A stretch of 64,000 bases of DNA from Anaerolineales bacterium (GTDB taxonomy: Bacteria > Chloroflexota > Anaerolineae > Anaerolineales > Villigracilaceae), in the NCBI GenBank assembly GCA_015075725.1, contig JABTTV010000001.1:3286001-3350000 (forward strand), in the 5' to 3' direction. Position numbers and translations under genes: made by a program. The notes beneath the pieces were generated by a model that worked only from the letters and a program-made list of their open reading frames with translations, was not told where the DNA came from and did no database searches. Shown here in pieces: positions 9,367 through 18,814 of this stretch; the first letter of the stretch is position 1, and every line of letters starts with the position of its first letter.

Positions 9367-11442
9367 CTAATACTTCGGTTCTTCCAGAAGATATAGCAGG
9401 TCCTTGCCTCCGAAACTGCTGTATCGCTCGAGGAAGGGTGCAAACTGTCCATAATAGGGGGGCAGTGCAAGGAGGCGCGGATTGGCAAAGATGACCGTCA
9501 TACCGCGCTCGCGAAGATATAACGGAGCGTCGCCGTTTTGCAGGACATGGAAATACTCGTAACTATTGATCAGCCCGTCCATGTTGACGATGGTGCGATC
9601 TTTAATGAAATAACCGACATTTCCACCTCCGGTCATGCCTATGATCTCGTTTTCCGAAGTGTTGGCTTCGATATACGCCACGACTTCCATTAAGGGGCGG
9701 TCTGCTTCATATCTGCCGTGAGGCATGGCGTATTCAATAAACCGCCAGAATTTGGCAGTTGCCAACGTGCCGTAAACGACAGCCGCCAAAATGAGGACGA
9801 GATTGGCGTATTTGATGCGACGCAAGGGTTTTAAGATCAGGTCGATGAACAGGCTTATGACCAGCGTGAGCAGGATCATCTGCCCGATCCAATACCATTC
9901 CTTCGCGCCTCCGTAGGATGTGGCAGTATAGGAGAGGATTTGAACAACGCAGGCAGCGAAAAGGGGACCGATGGCAAGATTCGTAAACGCCTGCTTCGTC
10001 CGATGTGTGTTAAGTAGGATGACAGCCAGCCAGATCGCGGCAGAAATGGAGAGAATTGTGAAAAAGCGTTCCGTCTCCATATCCGCTCCGCGGATGAAGT
10101 GTGGGCGTAATTTATCTGTGAGATACCAGATGATCTCCGTAAACGGTTGTCCGCTGTCGTATGCCGCCGGACCCAAACCAAAATATGTGGGCCAATTAAA
10201 TGCAGGTTTCTCGTATGCCGTATTGCCCATGCTGCCCCACCAGCGTTTGATCTGCCCGCTGACCGGGCTGGATGTGCCAAAGGCGATCCGATTGACGACC
10301 ATGTAAATTAGAAGCAATCCGCCGACGATACCGTAATATGCCGAACCCGCCTGCAACCAGGTTTTCCAATTCGACTTAAGTTGGATCATTGGAGAGTCGG
10401 CGTGGGAAATGCCGGGAGTGGTGAACCAGTATGCGGCGAGGCGGGAGGCGGAGAAGAGGGTCAGGCTGACGGCAAAATCGATGAGGAAGGCAGAGCGGGG
10501 GAAATTCCTTCCCAATCCCAGTTGAACGAACAGAATGTATATTCCTGTGGTCAGAGCCGTGCTTGCGATTGTGGCAATCATGATCTGACGGAGCGCGATC
10601 CGGATGGAAGCCGAACGAGGATGCCGATACGCGCCAAAGAAATACAACGCAATAGTCTTGAACAATAGCGCGATGAGAGTCGCCTCGAGCGCCGATGACG
10701 CGTAAATCGTATTGTAAGATTCGAAACCGGTCCGCAGGAGCACAGAGCTGGTCATCGATATGAAAATGATCGCAATGTCGATGGGGAGATAATATCGAAT
10801 GGGAGAGCCGCGGAAAACGACCCAAATACCGGTGAGAGCTGCGAAGAACACCAGATCGAGGCGGCTGAACATTGCCAGCGCGGCAACGAGACCGAGACCC
10901 GCGAATCGACTTATAGGAATATTGGTTGCTCGCCATTCGCCTTCGTATTTGGAAAGATGGTAAATGGTCAGCAAAACAAAAAAAGCGGCGATAGGCGTTT
11001 CCAGACCCATTTCGTAGACTGTGGCGTGAATATAGGAATTGAAAGACCAGAAGATCGCCGCAGCGATGGCGGCTGCATGAGAAAGATGCTTCCGGATCAG
11101 GCGATAAATAATGATGGAAGTCGCTGAGTGGATGATCGCGATGACAACCAACAGGACGCGTAAAGGCAGAACGATATCAAATCGCGCGAGAGCAAAGACC
11201 GGGATGCAAACCAGAAGCCACAACGGATGATAGCCGTTGGTGATATTGATGCCGTCGAACGTGCTGCCATGACCTTCAGAGATATTCTGGGCAACCTTGA
11301 AATAGTAGTAGGCATCGTCGCGCACGAACCAATGATTCGGAAAGGCGTACGGATCGGCCGCCGCCGCATATAAGTGAAGCCCCAAAATGACGGTGACGAG
11401 CGCAATTTCGAAAGGCGCGAAGAGTTCGAAAAATTTCTTCAT
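9367..11442 (-). CDS. GT-C fold membrane glycosyltransferase-like protein
   Basis: The 691-residue polytopic protein has the GT-C hallmark in its first extracytoplasmic loop: an acidic pair in FVRDDAYYYFKVAQNI (near 42), followed by a NGYHPLW motif. Many TM helices follow, and a soluble C-terminal part holds NMDGLINSYEYFHVL. GT-C enzymes transfer sugars from lipid-phosphate donors outside the membrane. The ATG at 11442 overlaps the upstream dehydrogenase stop by one base (TGATG), implying translational coupling. A longer frame from 11487 would read into that gene. Donor and acceptor unknown. Confidence 0.75.
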   Translation of the reverse strand: MKKFFELFAPFEIALVTVILGLHLYAAAADPYAFPNHWFVRDDAYYYFKVAQNISEGHGSTFDGINITNGYHPLWLLVCIPVFALARFDIVLPLRVLLVVIAIIHSATSIIIYRLIRKHLSHAAAIAAAIFWSFNSYIHATVYEMGLETPIAAFFVLLTIYHLSKYEGEWRATNIPISRFAGLGLVAALAMFSRLDLVFFAALTGIWVVFRGSPIRYYLPIDIAIIFISMTSSVLLRTGFESYNTIYASSALEATLIALLFKTIALYFFGAYRHPRSASIRIALRQIMIATIASTALTTGIYILFVQLGLGRNFPRSAFLIDFAVSLTLFSASRLAAYWFTTPGISHADSPMIQLKSNWKTWLQAGSAYYGIVGGLLLIYMVVNRIAFGTSSPVSGQIKRWWGSMGNTAYEKPAFNWPTYFGLGPAAYDSGQPFTEIIWYLTDKLRPHFIRGADMETERFFTILSISAAIWLAVILLNTHRTKQAFTNLAIGPLFAACVVQILSYTATSYGGAKEWYWIGQMILLTLVISLFIDLILKPLRRIKYANLVLILAAVVYGTLATAKFWRFIEYAMPHGRYEADRPLMEVVAYIEANTSENEIIGMTGGGNVGYFIKDRTIVNMDGLINSYEYFHVLQNGDAPLYLRERGMTVIFANPRLLALPPYYGQFAPFLERYSSFGGKDLLYLLEEPKY

Positions 11443-12473
11443 CAGGAAATGGCGAGAGTGATCCTTCCGAAGTTTTCCCCCTGCCAAAGTCGCTTCTGAG
11501 CGGCACCCGCTTCCTTCAGCGGAAAGGTCTTGTCGTGAATGGGTTGGAGTTTCCCCGCGACCACCAAGTCCATCACTTCTGAAAAATCCGCCAGCGTGCT
11601 CATGGTCGAACCGATGATGGAAAGGTGTTTTGCAAAGACGTAGCGGTTGTCGATCTCGAAGCGTGGTCCCCCGCTGTTGCCCACGGTCAGTAAACGCCCG
11701 CCTTTTTTCAGCGCGCGGAAGCTTAGGGGGAATGTCGTTCCGATGTTATCCACCACCACATCAACACCCTGTTTGTCCGTCGCAAGAAAAACCGCTTTCG
11801 ACCAATCTTCTACCTGCGATCTGTCGATCACAATATCCGCACCAATGGATTTTGCCTGTTCGAGTTTCTTTGAATTCGAGCCGATGACGATGACCTTTGC
11901 GCCTAGATATCTGGCAACCTGGACCGAAGCTGAATTCACGCCTCCTCCCGCGCCGACGATTGCCACTATTTCCCCGGCCTTGACCTCCCCACGTTTGACC
12001 ATCGAATGCCAGGCGGTCTGATATACCAGCGCGGCGCTGACCGCGAGATGATAGTCATAATCTTTCGGCAGTTTATAAAGTTGGCGGACGGGAAGCGAAA
12101 TGTATTCTGCATACGTTCCGCGCACGGTTTCGCCGAGTAAATGCCAGTTTCTGCACAGGTTATCGCGCCCGGACTTACAGAAATCACATTCACCGCAGCC
12201 GAGATTGGCGTTGATGACGACGTGATCGCCGACCGTAAAACCAGATGCGCCTTCCCCTAATTCAACGACTTCTCCCGCCCCGTCCGCGCCGTTGATATGG
12301 GGGAGTTCCAGCTTCAAGCCGGGCCAGCCATTGCGGACAAAAACGTCCATGCGGTTGAGAGCCGCAGCGTGAAGTTTGATAAGCGCTTCGCCAGGTTTGG
12401 GTTGGGGAGAGGGGAAGTCGCTGTATTCCAGGACTTCCGGACCACCGTGCTTATGGAAGAGAATTGCTTTCAT
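11442..12473 (-). CDS. Zinc-type alcohol dehydrogenase / quinone oxidoreductase family protein
   Basis: Medium-chain dehydrogenase of 343 residues. The structural zinc lobe is visible as GCGECDFCKSGRDNLC (near 95-110), and the nucleotide-binding loop as VAIVGAGGGVNSASVQVARY (near 170). MDR enzymes use NAD(P)H on alcohols, aldehydes or enones; the substrate is not readable. Its stop codon overlaps the GT-C start, and 23 bases separate it from the methyltransferase upstream. It may act in sugar or lipid modification in this glycan cluster, which is inference. Confidence 0.85.
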   Translation of the reverse strand: MKAILFHKHGGPEVLEYSDFPSPQPKPGEALIKLHAAALNRMDVFVRNGWPGLKLELPHINGADGAGEVVELGEGASGFTVGDHVVINANLGCGECDFCKSGRDNLCRNWHLLGETVRGTYAEYISLPVRQLYKLPKDYDYHLAVSAALVYQTAWHSMVKRGEVKAGEIVAIVGAGGGVNSASVQVARYLGAKVIVIGSNSKKLEQAKSIGADIVIDRSQVEDWSKAVFLATDKQGVDVVVDNIGTTFPLSFRALKKGGRLLTVGNSGGPRFEIDNRYVFAKHLSIIGSTMSTLADFSEVMDLVVAGKLQPIHDKTFPLKEAGAAQKRLWQGENFGRITLAIS

Positions 12474-12496
12474 TTTGATCTACCCGTTCATTTTCG

Positions 12497-13411
12497 TCAT
12501 GCTTGAGGCTCAACCTGCAGAATGGATTTCTTTTGCGCAATTGCGGTTATCGACCCATTATCGGAGTAAATGCTGAATTTATTCAAGAGGCTGATCAATC
12601 CGTTCAGAAATCTGCCGGGGTTGCTGCTTAACCGGAAAAACCGCCGGAATAAAAATCCCAGGGTTGCATATTGTCCTGCACGGCGGACTTCCAGGACTTC
12701 GAAACATTCTCCAAGGATTCTGCGAATTGTCTCCGGCGACCAATAGAAGACATGCTCCGGCAGCTTGAACGACACCCAATTTTTTCCGGATACTTTTGCG
12801 AGCGCGCTTGTCGGGTCGGGGGTGGTGATGGCAAGCACGCCCCCGGTTTTCAAAATTCGATGGATCTCCTGAAGGAATTTCTTTGGTTCATAGATATGCT
12901 CGAACGTGTCGAATGCAACAACGAGGTCGAAAATTTCAGGCGCGTATCCCGCAGAATCGATCAAGCCGAGCTTGACCCGGTCGCCCCATGTCTTTTGCGC
13001 CTGTGTCACAATGTAATCGGATGGGTCGAGCCCATAGACATCGAATCCCATACGTTGGGCGGCGGTGAGGAAAAACCCCGGACCGCAGCCGATGTCCAAT
13101 GCCTTGCCCGATGATTTGTAGGGGGCGATTTGCTTGAGCCGTAACCTGAAGGTCTTTACCCAATTATCGCTGATCTCCATATACTCGTCATATCCCTGAC
13201 CTGATATGTTAGAGTTGTAATAGGCTTCATCTTTATACAGGTTGAGGATCGCCGTTTCTGTGAGCCGGGGTGAGAGGTAATTCAATCCGCACGTGGAACA
13301 GGCGACGACTCTGTACGGGTTAAAGTCATAGCGGGTGACTGCTGAGGCGGAAGGTCCGCAGATTGGGCAGGCGGCAGTTTCGAGGTCGGGGGAAGAGGCG
13401 GTGTAGGTCAT
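12497..13411 (-). CDS. Class I SAM-dependent methyltransferase with N-terminal zinc ribbon
   Basis: The 304-residue protein begins with a likely zinc-binding CPICG...CSTCGLNYLSPR segment (about 16-50). The SAM fold follows: ALDIGCGPGFFLTAAQRMGFDVYGLDPS (motif I, about 108-135), then LVVAFDTFEHIYEP and LKTGGVLAITTPDP. This layout is common in methyltransferases of polysaccharide and O-antigen clusters. Its ATG overlaps the stop of the GT2 gene by 4 bases. Confidence 0.85.
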   Translation of the reverse strand: MTYTASSPDLETAACPICGPSASAVTRYDFNPYRVVACSTCGLNYLSPRLTETAILNLYKDEAYYNSNISGQGYDEYMEISDNWVKTFRLRLKQIAPYKSSGKALDIGCGPGFFLTAAQRMGFDVYGLDPSDYIVTQAQKTWGDRVKLGLIDSAGYAPEIFDLVVAFDTFEHIYEPKKFLQEIHRILKTGGVLAITTPDPTSALAKVSGKNWVSFKLPEHVFYWSPETIRRILGECFEVLEVRRAGQYATLGFLFRRFFRLSSNPGRFLNGLISLLNKFSIYSDNGSITAIAQKKSILQVEPQA

Positions 13412-14430
13412 TTTCGAAGGATGCCTGCAAGGTCGCCGCGGTCTTTGCGGGCGAATGCCTTCAACAGGCTTTTATTCAACTGGATCAGTGAGACCAGGAC
13501 GATCAGCACACCCGCCAATGCCAGCATCGGGTCGCGGATGGCGGCGGGGATGAACCGAAGGAAGATGATATACGACACCTTGTCAAGCGCAGGCTGAAGA
13601 ATGACGGGCGAGAGGATCTTTGCAAAGCCGATACCTGCAAGGAAAACACCCAATACAAAGAAGATCATCCAAAATTGAGTGCCTGCGCTTGGTTCGAGCC
13701 ATCGCCAGAAACTTGCGCGAAAATAAATTTTCAACGTGTCGATAAACGTGGCGAATAGGGAACCGAACTTCATGCGTCCCATGCCACCTTTACGGACGTA
13801 GGAAACCTCGACGGGGTATTCCACGATCTTGTAACCAAACCGAGAGGCAGCGACAAGCAATTCGAGATCGAAGGCGAACCGGCTGACGCTCATGCGCGGG
13901 ATGGCATTCTCCAGCACTTCCCGTTTGAACGCTTTGATGCCGGTCTGCGTGTCTGTAATACTAAGATCGAAAAGTAGTTTCACTGTATTACGGTAAAGCG
14001 CGCTCATCATCCTGCGCGGAGCGGGGAAGCGGTTGATTGCCTGGTCTTTTACTCCGGCGACCACATCGGCGTCCTGTTCCTGCATGGCGGCGAGCAATTT
14101 TACTATGTAAAGGGGGGCGATCTCGAGATCGGAATCGAAGAATACGATAGATTCTCCGCGTGCTTCGGCAAAACCGCGAAACAAAGATGCGCCTTTGCCT
14201 TCATTCTTCTGCAGCCGGATCGGTTTTATATTGCGGCGGACTTTTGCAGCGCGTTTGCATTCCGCGAGTGTTGCATCTGTACTACCGTCATCGACCACGA
14301 TGATCTCTGCGTATCGCCCTTTCAAAGTGTCGCAAATGGCGAGCAGGTTCTCGTAGATATGCGAACCTTCGTTATAAGCCGGCACAATGATCGATAGGCG
14401 GATGGTTTTTCTTGTTTGGGATTTAGACAT
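13408..14430 (-). CDS. Glycosyltransferase family 2 with C-terminal membrane segments (DPM1/GtrB-like)
   Basis: The 340-residue protein has a GT-A domain with SIIVPAYNEGSHI (12-25), VVDDGSTD (near 48) and FFDSDLEIAPLY (near 98; the acidic metal site). An ITDTQTGIKAFKREV segment and two or more C-terminal TM helices follow. This is the architecture of polyprenyl-phosphate sugar synthases such as dolichol-phosphate mannose synthase. It could supply the lipid-linked sugar used by the adjacent GT-C enzymes. It lies 9 bases downstream of the GT39-like gene. Confidence 0.88.
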   Translation of the reverse strand: MSKSQTRKTIRLSIIVPAYNEGSHIYENLLAICDTLKGRYAEIIVVDDGSTDATLAECKRAAKVRRNIKPIRLQKNEGKGASLFRGFAEARGESIVFFDSDLEIAPLYIVKLLAAMQEQDADVVAGVKDQAINRFPAPRRMMSALYRNTVKLLFDLSITDTQTGIKAFKREVLENAIPRMSVSRFAFDLELLVAASRFGYKIVEYPVEVSYVRKGGMGRMKFGSLFATFIDTLKIYFRASFWRWLEPSAGTQFWMIFFVLGVFLAGIGFAKILSPVILQPALDKVSYIIFLRFIPAAIRDPMLALAGVLIVLVSLIQLNKSLLKAFARKDRGDLAGILRK

Positions 14431-14439
14431 TTGGGAATT

Positions 14440-17343
14440 TCAGGGCTTGATGGTGAATTCGATCGAATTCGAGCGCACCGGTGTCTTCCCGAAAGAATCC
14501 ACGATCGGGACTTCGCGGCTGACCGCCTCAAGCGTACAACGATAAGTTCCCGGCTCCATTTGGATGATGATATCGCCTTCGCTTTTTTCTGCGGGAAATG
14601 TGTACGATTGAACGGGCAAGGGTGAAAAACTGTCCGCTGTCGGAGAAAAATCCTCATCCGTCGTTGCCGCTACGACATCGACGAAGACCGCCATGAAAGT
14701 CGACGGATCGTCGTTAAAGGGCCGGTTTATGGCGGCGGTATTGAGACCTGTAGGTGCATGGAAAGGACCCAACCGCTCCCAGACCCATTCATTGATTTTT
14801 TCGTCGTCGATGTCGCCGAATGGGTACGCCTCGCCGTTCATGCTGATGAACCCGGGAGAGTTGTCCACGACCCGTTTGTAGGAACGAACCCAGATATAAA
14901 CGGGTTTTTCTTCGGTGACTTCGAAATCGAAGAGAGTTGGTTGGCTGTTGTAATTATCCATTAGGAAGCCTTCGCCCAGCCAGCCGTTCGCGAAGGAGGT
15001 TTCCGTCTGCCAGCCCGGGGCAGGATTGAGAGTTTCAGCTTCAATCCAGGTACGGTCGATCTGCAAGGTTTCGCATGCCATCGAAACTCGATTCGCTGAC
15101 CCTTGCGACAACTCCCAATTGAAAAGCGCCGGGGATTTCTCCTCAAGAGTCAATACGGTGCTGATGCAGGCGGGATTATCGAGCGCGTCGGCATCCAGGT
15201 CGACCCGATAAAAATATACGCCATCCAGCCATCCGGCTCCCGGGTAACATTTACGGAGGGCTGCTGTCAGGTCGTCGCGTTTTTGCCTGTCGTTCAGGGT
15301 CTGTTTATCCAGGATGATGGAGCGGGATGACCGGTCGCTCATCGAACTTAGATTCGGAAGAATTTCCTCCAGCGCAACATTCTTGTACGAGTCGCTGATC
15401 TGTTCGTGAGAGAGATTCTTCATCATGAACAATTCGATCATTTGATATTCGTTATTCAGCGCCTCGTTCGCCTGTGGAACGGACGCGAGCACGATGAGAT
15501 TATCTTCGCTGGCAACTTCACCTGCCATTTCCGCCACTTCGCGCCGCATCTGGCGATCTGCGAAGTCGAATACTTCGTTGAAATAGATGAAGAGATTGAA
15601 GATGGGAAGCCAGATCAAAACCGCCAAGGACACCGCTGCCACAACTGGTTGGAAGTTCCTTCCCAATGCGCGGAGAGATTCACGGCTAAACACGTACATG
15701 CCTACGGCAACGAGAATATAAATAGCGGGCAATGCAGGGTAATACACGCGACCAAATGGGGAATGAGCGACTATCGGGACTGGGAAGATGAACAGGAGCA
15801 CCCAGATCACGGACCAGAGAGAGAGCCGCCGCCGCAGGGTTGCCAACAGGGCGATGAATCCAAATGTCATCCATGGAAGGAGAAATGCGTTGAGCAGCGG
15901 TCCATTTCGATTGTAAAGAAAATCTTCGGAGAGATGCACATACCAGCTCGAGAAAACGCGCTGGAAATGTTCCCAAAAAATCTCAAATCCCTTGTCCCAG
16001 CCCCGGCTGTCGAGTTCGTAATAATTGAGCCTGCCTGTCATATAAGGGACGATGAACGGCATGACGAGCAGGGCGGGCGTAAGCATTGCCATGACGTTAC
16101 GAAAACCGTCGCGGAAATCGTCTTTCTGACGAATCGCCTCAATGATCGTGATGATCAGCATCACCAGACCGAGCGGCCATACCGTATCGTAAGTCATGAG
16201 ACCAAGCGCAAGCGCGACCCCGGCGATGGCATAATTTGTCCAATGTTTTTTATCAAGCGCCCAACTCAATAGAGCCAAAGCCAGAAGGGGCCAGATCTTT
16301 ACATGGCTTTCCACATTTGCCAGGCGGCTGGCGCTGATATCGAATATGGATGCGCTGAGAAGCCAGGATGCAAGGAGCGCTATCGGCATGGCTCCAATGC
16401 GCCGGAGGAGCAGATAAAAGATGAAGGTGCCGAAAATGCTGAAAAATGCGACCTCAAACCTTGCCGCAAAGAGCGAGGGTCCCAGCAGGCGATGAAAGAT
16501 GGTTTGCATGTAAAAACTGACCGGCAGGGCGTCGCGGTGATACAGACCGTTCGAGTCGGGTTCGCCGCGCAACCCAAGCCACACCACCTCCGCCGTCCAT
16601 TTTGCCTCATCGCCTTCGATCCCATAGGGAAGGAGTTTCAATTCGAACATGCGCCCGAATGTGGCGAGAGCGAGGATCAGAAGGACCAGGACCACCTCCC
16701 GGTTTTTTGAAAGGGAGTGCGGTCCGTCGATGTCTGCGGATAGATCGCGGTTGTTGATCAAACTCCAAAAAAGGAATCCGCCTGCTGCTAGGAGATAAAA
16801 CGCAATGCCCAGGGATAACTGGACTTGACCCGACACCATCCATTGAGCGCTACCAGCCAACGCCAGGCAACTCCATAGCAGGGAGGTTTTTGCTTTTTGA
16901 GGCGAGCGTTTTATCAATGCGAAGACTGCCAGACCCAACACGAACAGACCCGTCAGCAGATTGCTTGTTGTGGCCGTCTCGTGGTAAAAAAGCAGCAAAT
17001 GATTTCGCTGCCAGTGTACGAAGAAGAACGGGCTTCCCGGCGCGCCGGGTGTTTTTGGGGTCTCGCCGGTCATTTGTACGGGAGCGGAAACCAGGGCATA
17101 GATCAAAACCCCAAGGATTACGCCTGCAAACATCAGTTCGCGGTTGTATGTCTTCAGAAAGGAGCGGAACTTGGTATTGAAATCTATTAAGATGGGCGTG
17201 GGGTCGACCTGGATTTCAGCATTGGGGATTTCAGCCTCAATTGGATCTCTCCACCTGGAGCGGCGCGCCACACCCAACAGAACCAGGCTGACTACCAGCG
17301 CCACGAGAGTTGGAGCCAAAGACCAGAAAGGGGTGATTTCCAT
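14440..17343 (-). CDS. Large membrane glycosyltransferase, GT39/PMT-like
   Basis: The 967-residue protein has around 15 hydrophobic segments in its first two thirds and a soluble beta-rich tail of about 300 residues (from about 660). The catalytic-loop acidic pair is visible in YGIEGDEAKWTAEVVWLGLRG (near 255-270). PMT-type enzymes use polyprenyl-phosphate sugars in the extracytoplasmic space. The long C-terminal extension is unusual for minimal PMT proteins and may bind glycan or acceptor; this is inference. It lies 5 bases after the acyl-CoA dehydrogenase stop. Confidence 0.8.
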   Translation of the reverse strand: MEITPFWSLAPTLVALVVSLVLLGVARRSRWRDPIEAEIPNAEIQVDPTPILIDFNTKFRSFLKTYNRELMFAGVILGVLIYALVSAPVQMTGETPKTPGAPGSPFFFVHWQRNHLLLFYHETATTSNLLTGLFVLGLAVFALIKRSPQKAKTSLLWSCLALAGSAQWMVSGQVQLSLGIAFYLLAAGGFLFWSLINNRDLSADIDGPHSLSKNREVVLVLLILALATFGRMFELKLLPYGIEGDEAKWTAEVVWLGLRGEPDSNGLYHRDALPVSFYMQTIFHRLLGPSLFAARFEVAFFSIFGTFIFYLLLRRIGAMPIALLASWLLSASIFDISASRLANVESHVKIWPLLALALLSWALDKKHWTNYAIAGVALALGLMTYDTVWPLGLVMLIITIIEAIRQKDDFRDGFRNVMAMLTPALLVMPFIVPYMTGRLNYYELDSRGWDKGFEIFWEHFQRVFSSWYVHLSEDFLYNRNGPLLNAFLLPWMTFGFIALLATLRRRLSLWSVIWVLLFIFPVPIVAHSPFGRVYYPALPAIYILVAVGMYVFSRESLRALGRNFQPVVAAVSLAVLIWLPIFNLFIYFNEVFDFADRQMRREVAEMAGEVASEDNLIVLASVPQANEALNNEYQMIELFMMKNLSHEQISDSYKNVALEEILPNLSSMSDRSSRSIILDKQTLNDRQKRDDLTAALRKCYPGAGWLDGVYFYRVDLDADALDNPACISTVLTLEEKSPALFNWELSQGSANRVSMACETLQIDRTWIEAETLNPAPGWQTETSFANGWLGEGFLMDNYNSQPTLFDFEVTEEKPVYIWVRSYKRVVDNSPGFISMNGEAYPFGDIDDEKINEWVWERLGPFHAPTGLNTAAINRPFNDDPSTFMAVFVDVVAATTDEDFSPTADSFSPLPVQSYTFPAEKSEGDIIIQMEPGTYRCTLEAVSREVPIVDSFGKTPVRSNSIEFTIKP

Positions 17344-17348
17344 AACTC

Positions 17349-18518
17349 TTATTTCATTCCCAATTCAAGCCTTGAAATGACCAGCCTTTGAATCTCACTG
17401 GTCCCTTCATAGATCTCCGTGATCTTCGCATCGCGGAAATACCGCTCCACGGGCAGTTCCCTGCTGTAGCCCATGCCGCCATGAATCTGCACCGCCTGAT
17501 GGGTCACGTACATTGCTGTCTCAGATGCAAATAACTTTGCCATGGAAGCTTCCAGCGAATACCTGCCTTCGGTTCCCTTCGACTTCTCTTTTGCAAGAGC
17601 GGCATTGTAGATCAACAAGCGGGAGGCTTCGATGCGCGTTTTCATATCCGCAAGTTTGAAGCCGGTTCCCTGGAATTGACCGATGGGCTGACCGAACGCT
17701 TCGCGCTGCCCCGCATATTCTCTTGCCGCTTCATAAGCCGCTTCGGCGATGCCCAATGCCTGGGTGGCGATTCCAATTCTTCCTGCGTCCAGAACCGTCA
17801 TGGCAATTTTAAATCCTTCCCCTTCTTTGCCGAGCAGGTTTTCGGCAGGGACGCGACAATCTTCAAAGATCAATTCGCTGGTCGCTGAAGCGCGGATGCC
17901 CAGTTTCGGCTCTTTCTTTCCGCGGGTCAAACCCGGCGTTTTCCCTTCCACGAGAAAGGCAGAAACACCTTTTTGTTTTTTGTCCGGGTCGGTCATTGTG
18001 AAAACGACGAAATAATCAGCGACGGGTCCGCTGGTGACCCAGGATTTGCGTCCATTCAGAATGTAATAATCTCCATCACGGACAGCGCGGCTGCGCATCG
18101 TCCCGGCGTCGGATCCACTTTGGGGTTCGGTAAGGGAGTATGCTCCGATGGCTTTGCCGGAGGCAATGGGGGTCAGGAATTTTTTCTTCTGGTCTTCCGA
18201 GCCGAATTTTAGAATGCCATGACAATAAAGGGAGTTGTTCACCGACATGATCACGCCGTGCGAAGCGTCCACCTTGCAGATTTCCTCGAGCGCCAGTACA
18301 TAAGCCAAGGCATCCATGCCCGCACCGCCGTATTGTTCGGGAATTTCGATGCCCATGAAACCCAATTCGCCCATCTTTTTGATGGTTGCCTGAGGGAACT
18401 CGCCGCTTTCATCGAATTCGGCGGCGATTGGCGCGATCTCTTTTTGCGCAAAATCGCGCGCGGCATCTCGCAACATTTTGTGCTCGTCGGTCAGGGGAAA
18501 GATTGGAAGATCGGTCAC
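17349..18518 (-). CDS. Acyl-CoA dehydrogenase
   Basis: FAD flavoenzyme of 389 residues oxidising acyl-CoA to enoyl-CoA. Seen: YSLTEPQSGSDAGTMRSRAVRDGDYYILNG (ACAD signature 1 region), GRKSWVTSG, and the C-terminal AKITEIYEGTSEIQRLVISR signature. It starts at GTG 18518 after GGAGG. It heads the long minus-strand run. A paralogue lies at 27367-28515, also minus. Short-chain or branched-chain specificity cannot be settled from sequence. Confidence 0.93.
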   Translation of the reverse strand: MTDLPIFPLTDEHKMLRDAARDFAQKEIAPIAAEFDESGEFPQATIKKMGELGFMGIEIPEQYGGAGMDALAYVLALEEICKVDASHGVIMSVNNSLYCHGILKFGSEDQKKKFLTPIASGKAIGAYSLTEPQSGSDAGTMRSRAVRDGDYYILNGRKSWVTSGPVADYFVVFTMTDPDKKQKGVSAFLVEGKTPGLTRGKKEPKLGIRASATSELIFEDCRVPAENLLGKEGEGFKIAMTVLDAGRIGIATQALGIAEAAYEAAREYAGQREAFGQPIGQFQGTGFKLADMKTRIEASRLLIYNAALAKEKSKGTEGRYSLEASMAKLFASETAMYVTHQAVQIHGGMGYSRELPVERYFRDAKITEIYEGTSEIQRLVISRLELGMK

Positions 18519-18542
18519 AGGTTCCTCCGGTTAGGTGCAGGA

Positions 18543-18548
18543 ATTATA
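18543..18548 (-). promoter_or_regulatory. Possible -10 box before the acyl-CoA dehydrogenase run
   Basis: TATAAT on the minus strand, 25 bases before the GTG start. No convincing -35 or extended TG is seen, so the assignment is weak. Confidence 0.4.
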
Positions 18549-18647
18549 CCGTGATGCGTGGATGGGGGATTCAGCGTAGGAAAACATCGGAGCGCGGGAG
18601 CAGGTCCGGGCGGGGGAGAGGCGGCTGTCGGTATCGGAATTTTCATA

Positions 18648-18675
18648 TTGACGGCGTTAACAAACAAGTTATAAT
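18648..18675 (+). promoter_or_regulatory. Promoter of potD
   Basis: TTGACG (18648-18653), a 16-base spacer, then TATAAT (18670-18675). The transcript would have a leader of about 130 bases before the ATG at 18815; no clear regulatory fold was recognised in it. Confidence 0.78.
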
Positions 18676-18814
18676 CCGCAAACTTCGACATATGTCATCG
18701 TCGCGCTGTCAGTTTCGGATATCAGACAATTAAATTGGGTTCCGAAAAGGCGGCGATTTTTTTTATCAGATGGCAGGTCGAATCGAATCCATTCAACTCA
18801 AAAGGAGAGAGAGT

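Noticed and set aside
15406..16272. Plus-strand 288-codon frame opposite the GT39-like gene
   Set aside because: It has no recognisable motif and is rich in His, Glu and Gln as expected for the complement of a membrane-protein gene.
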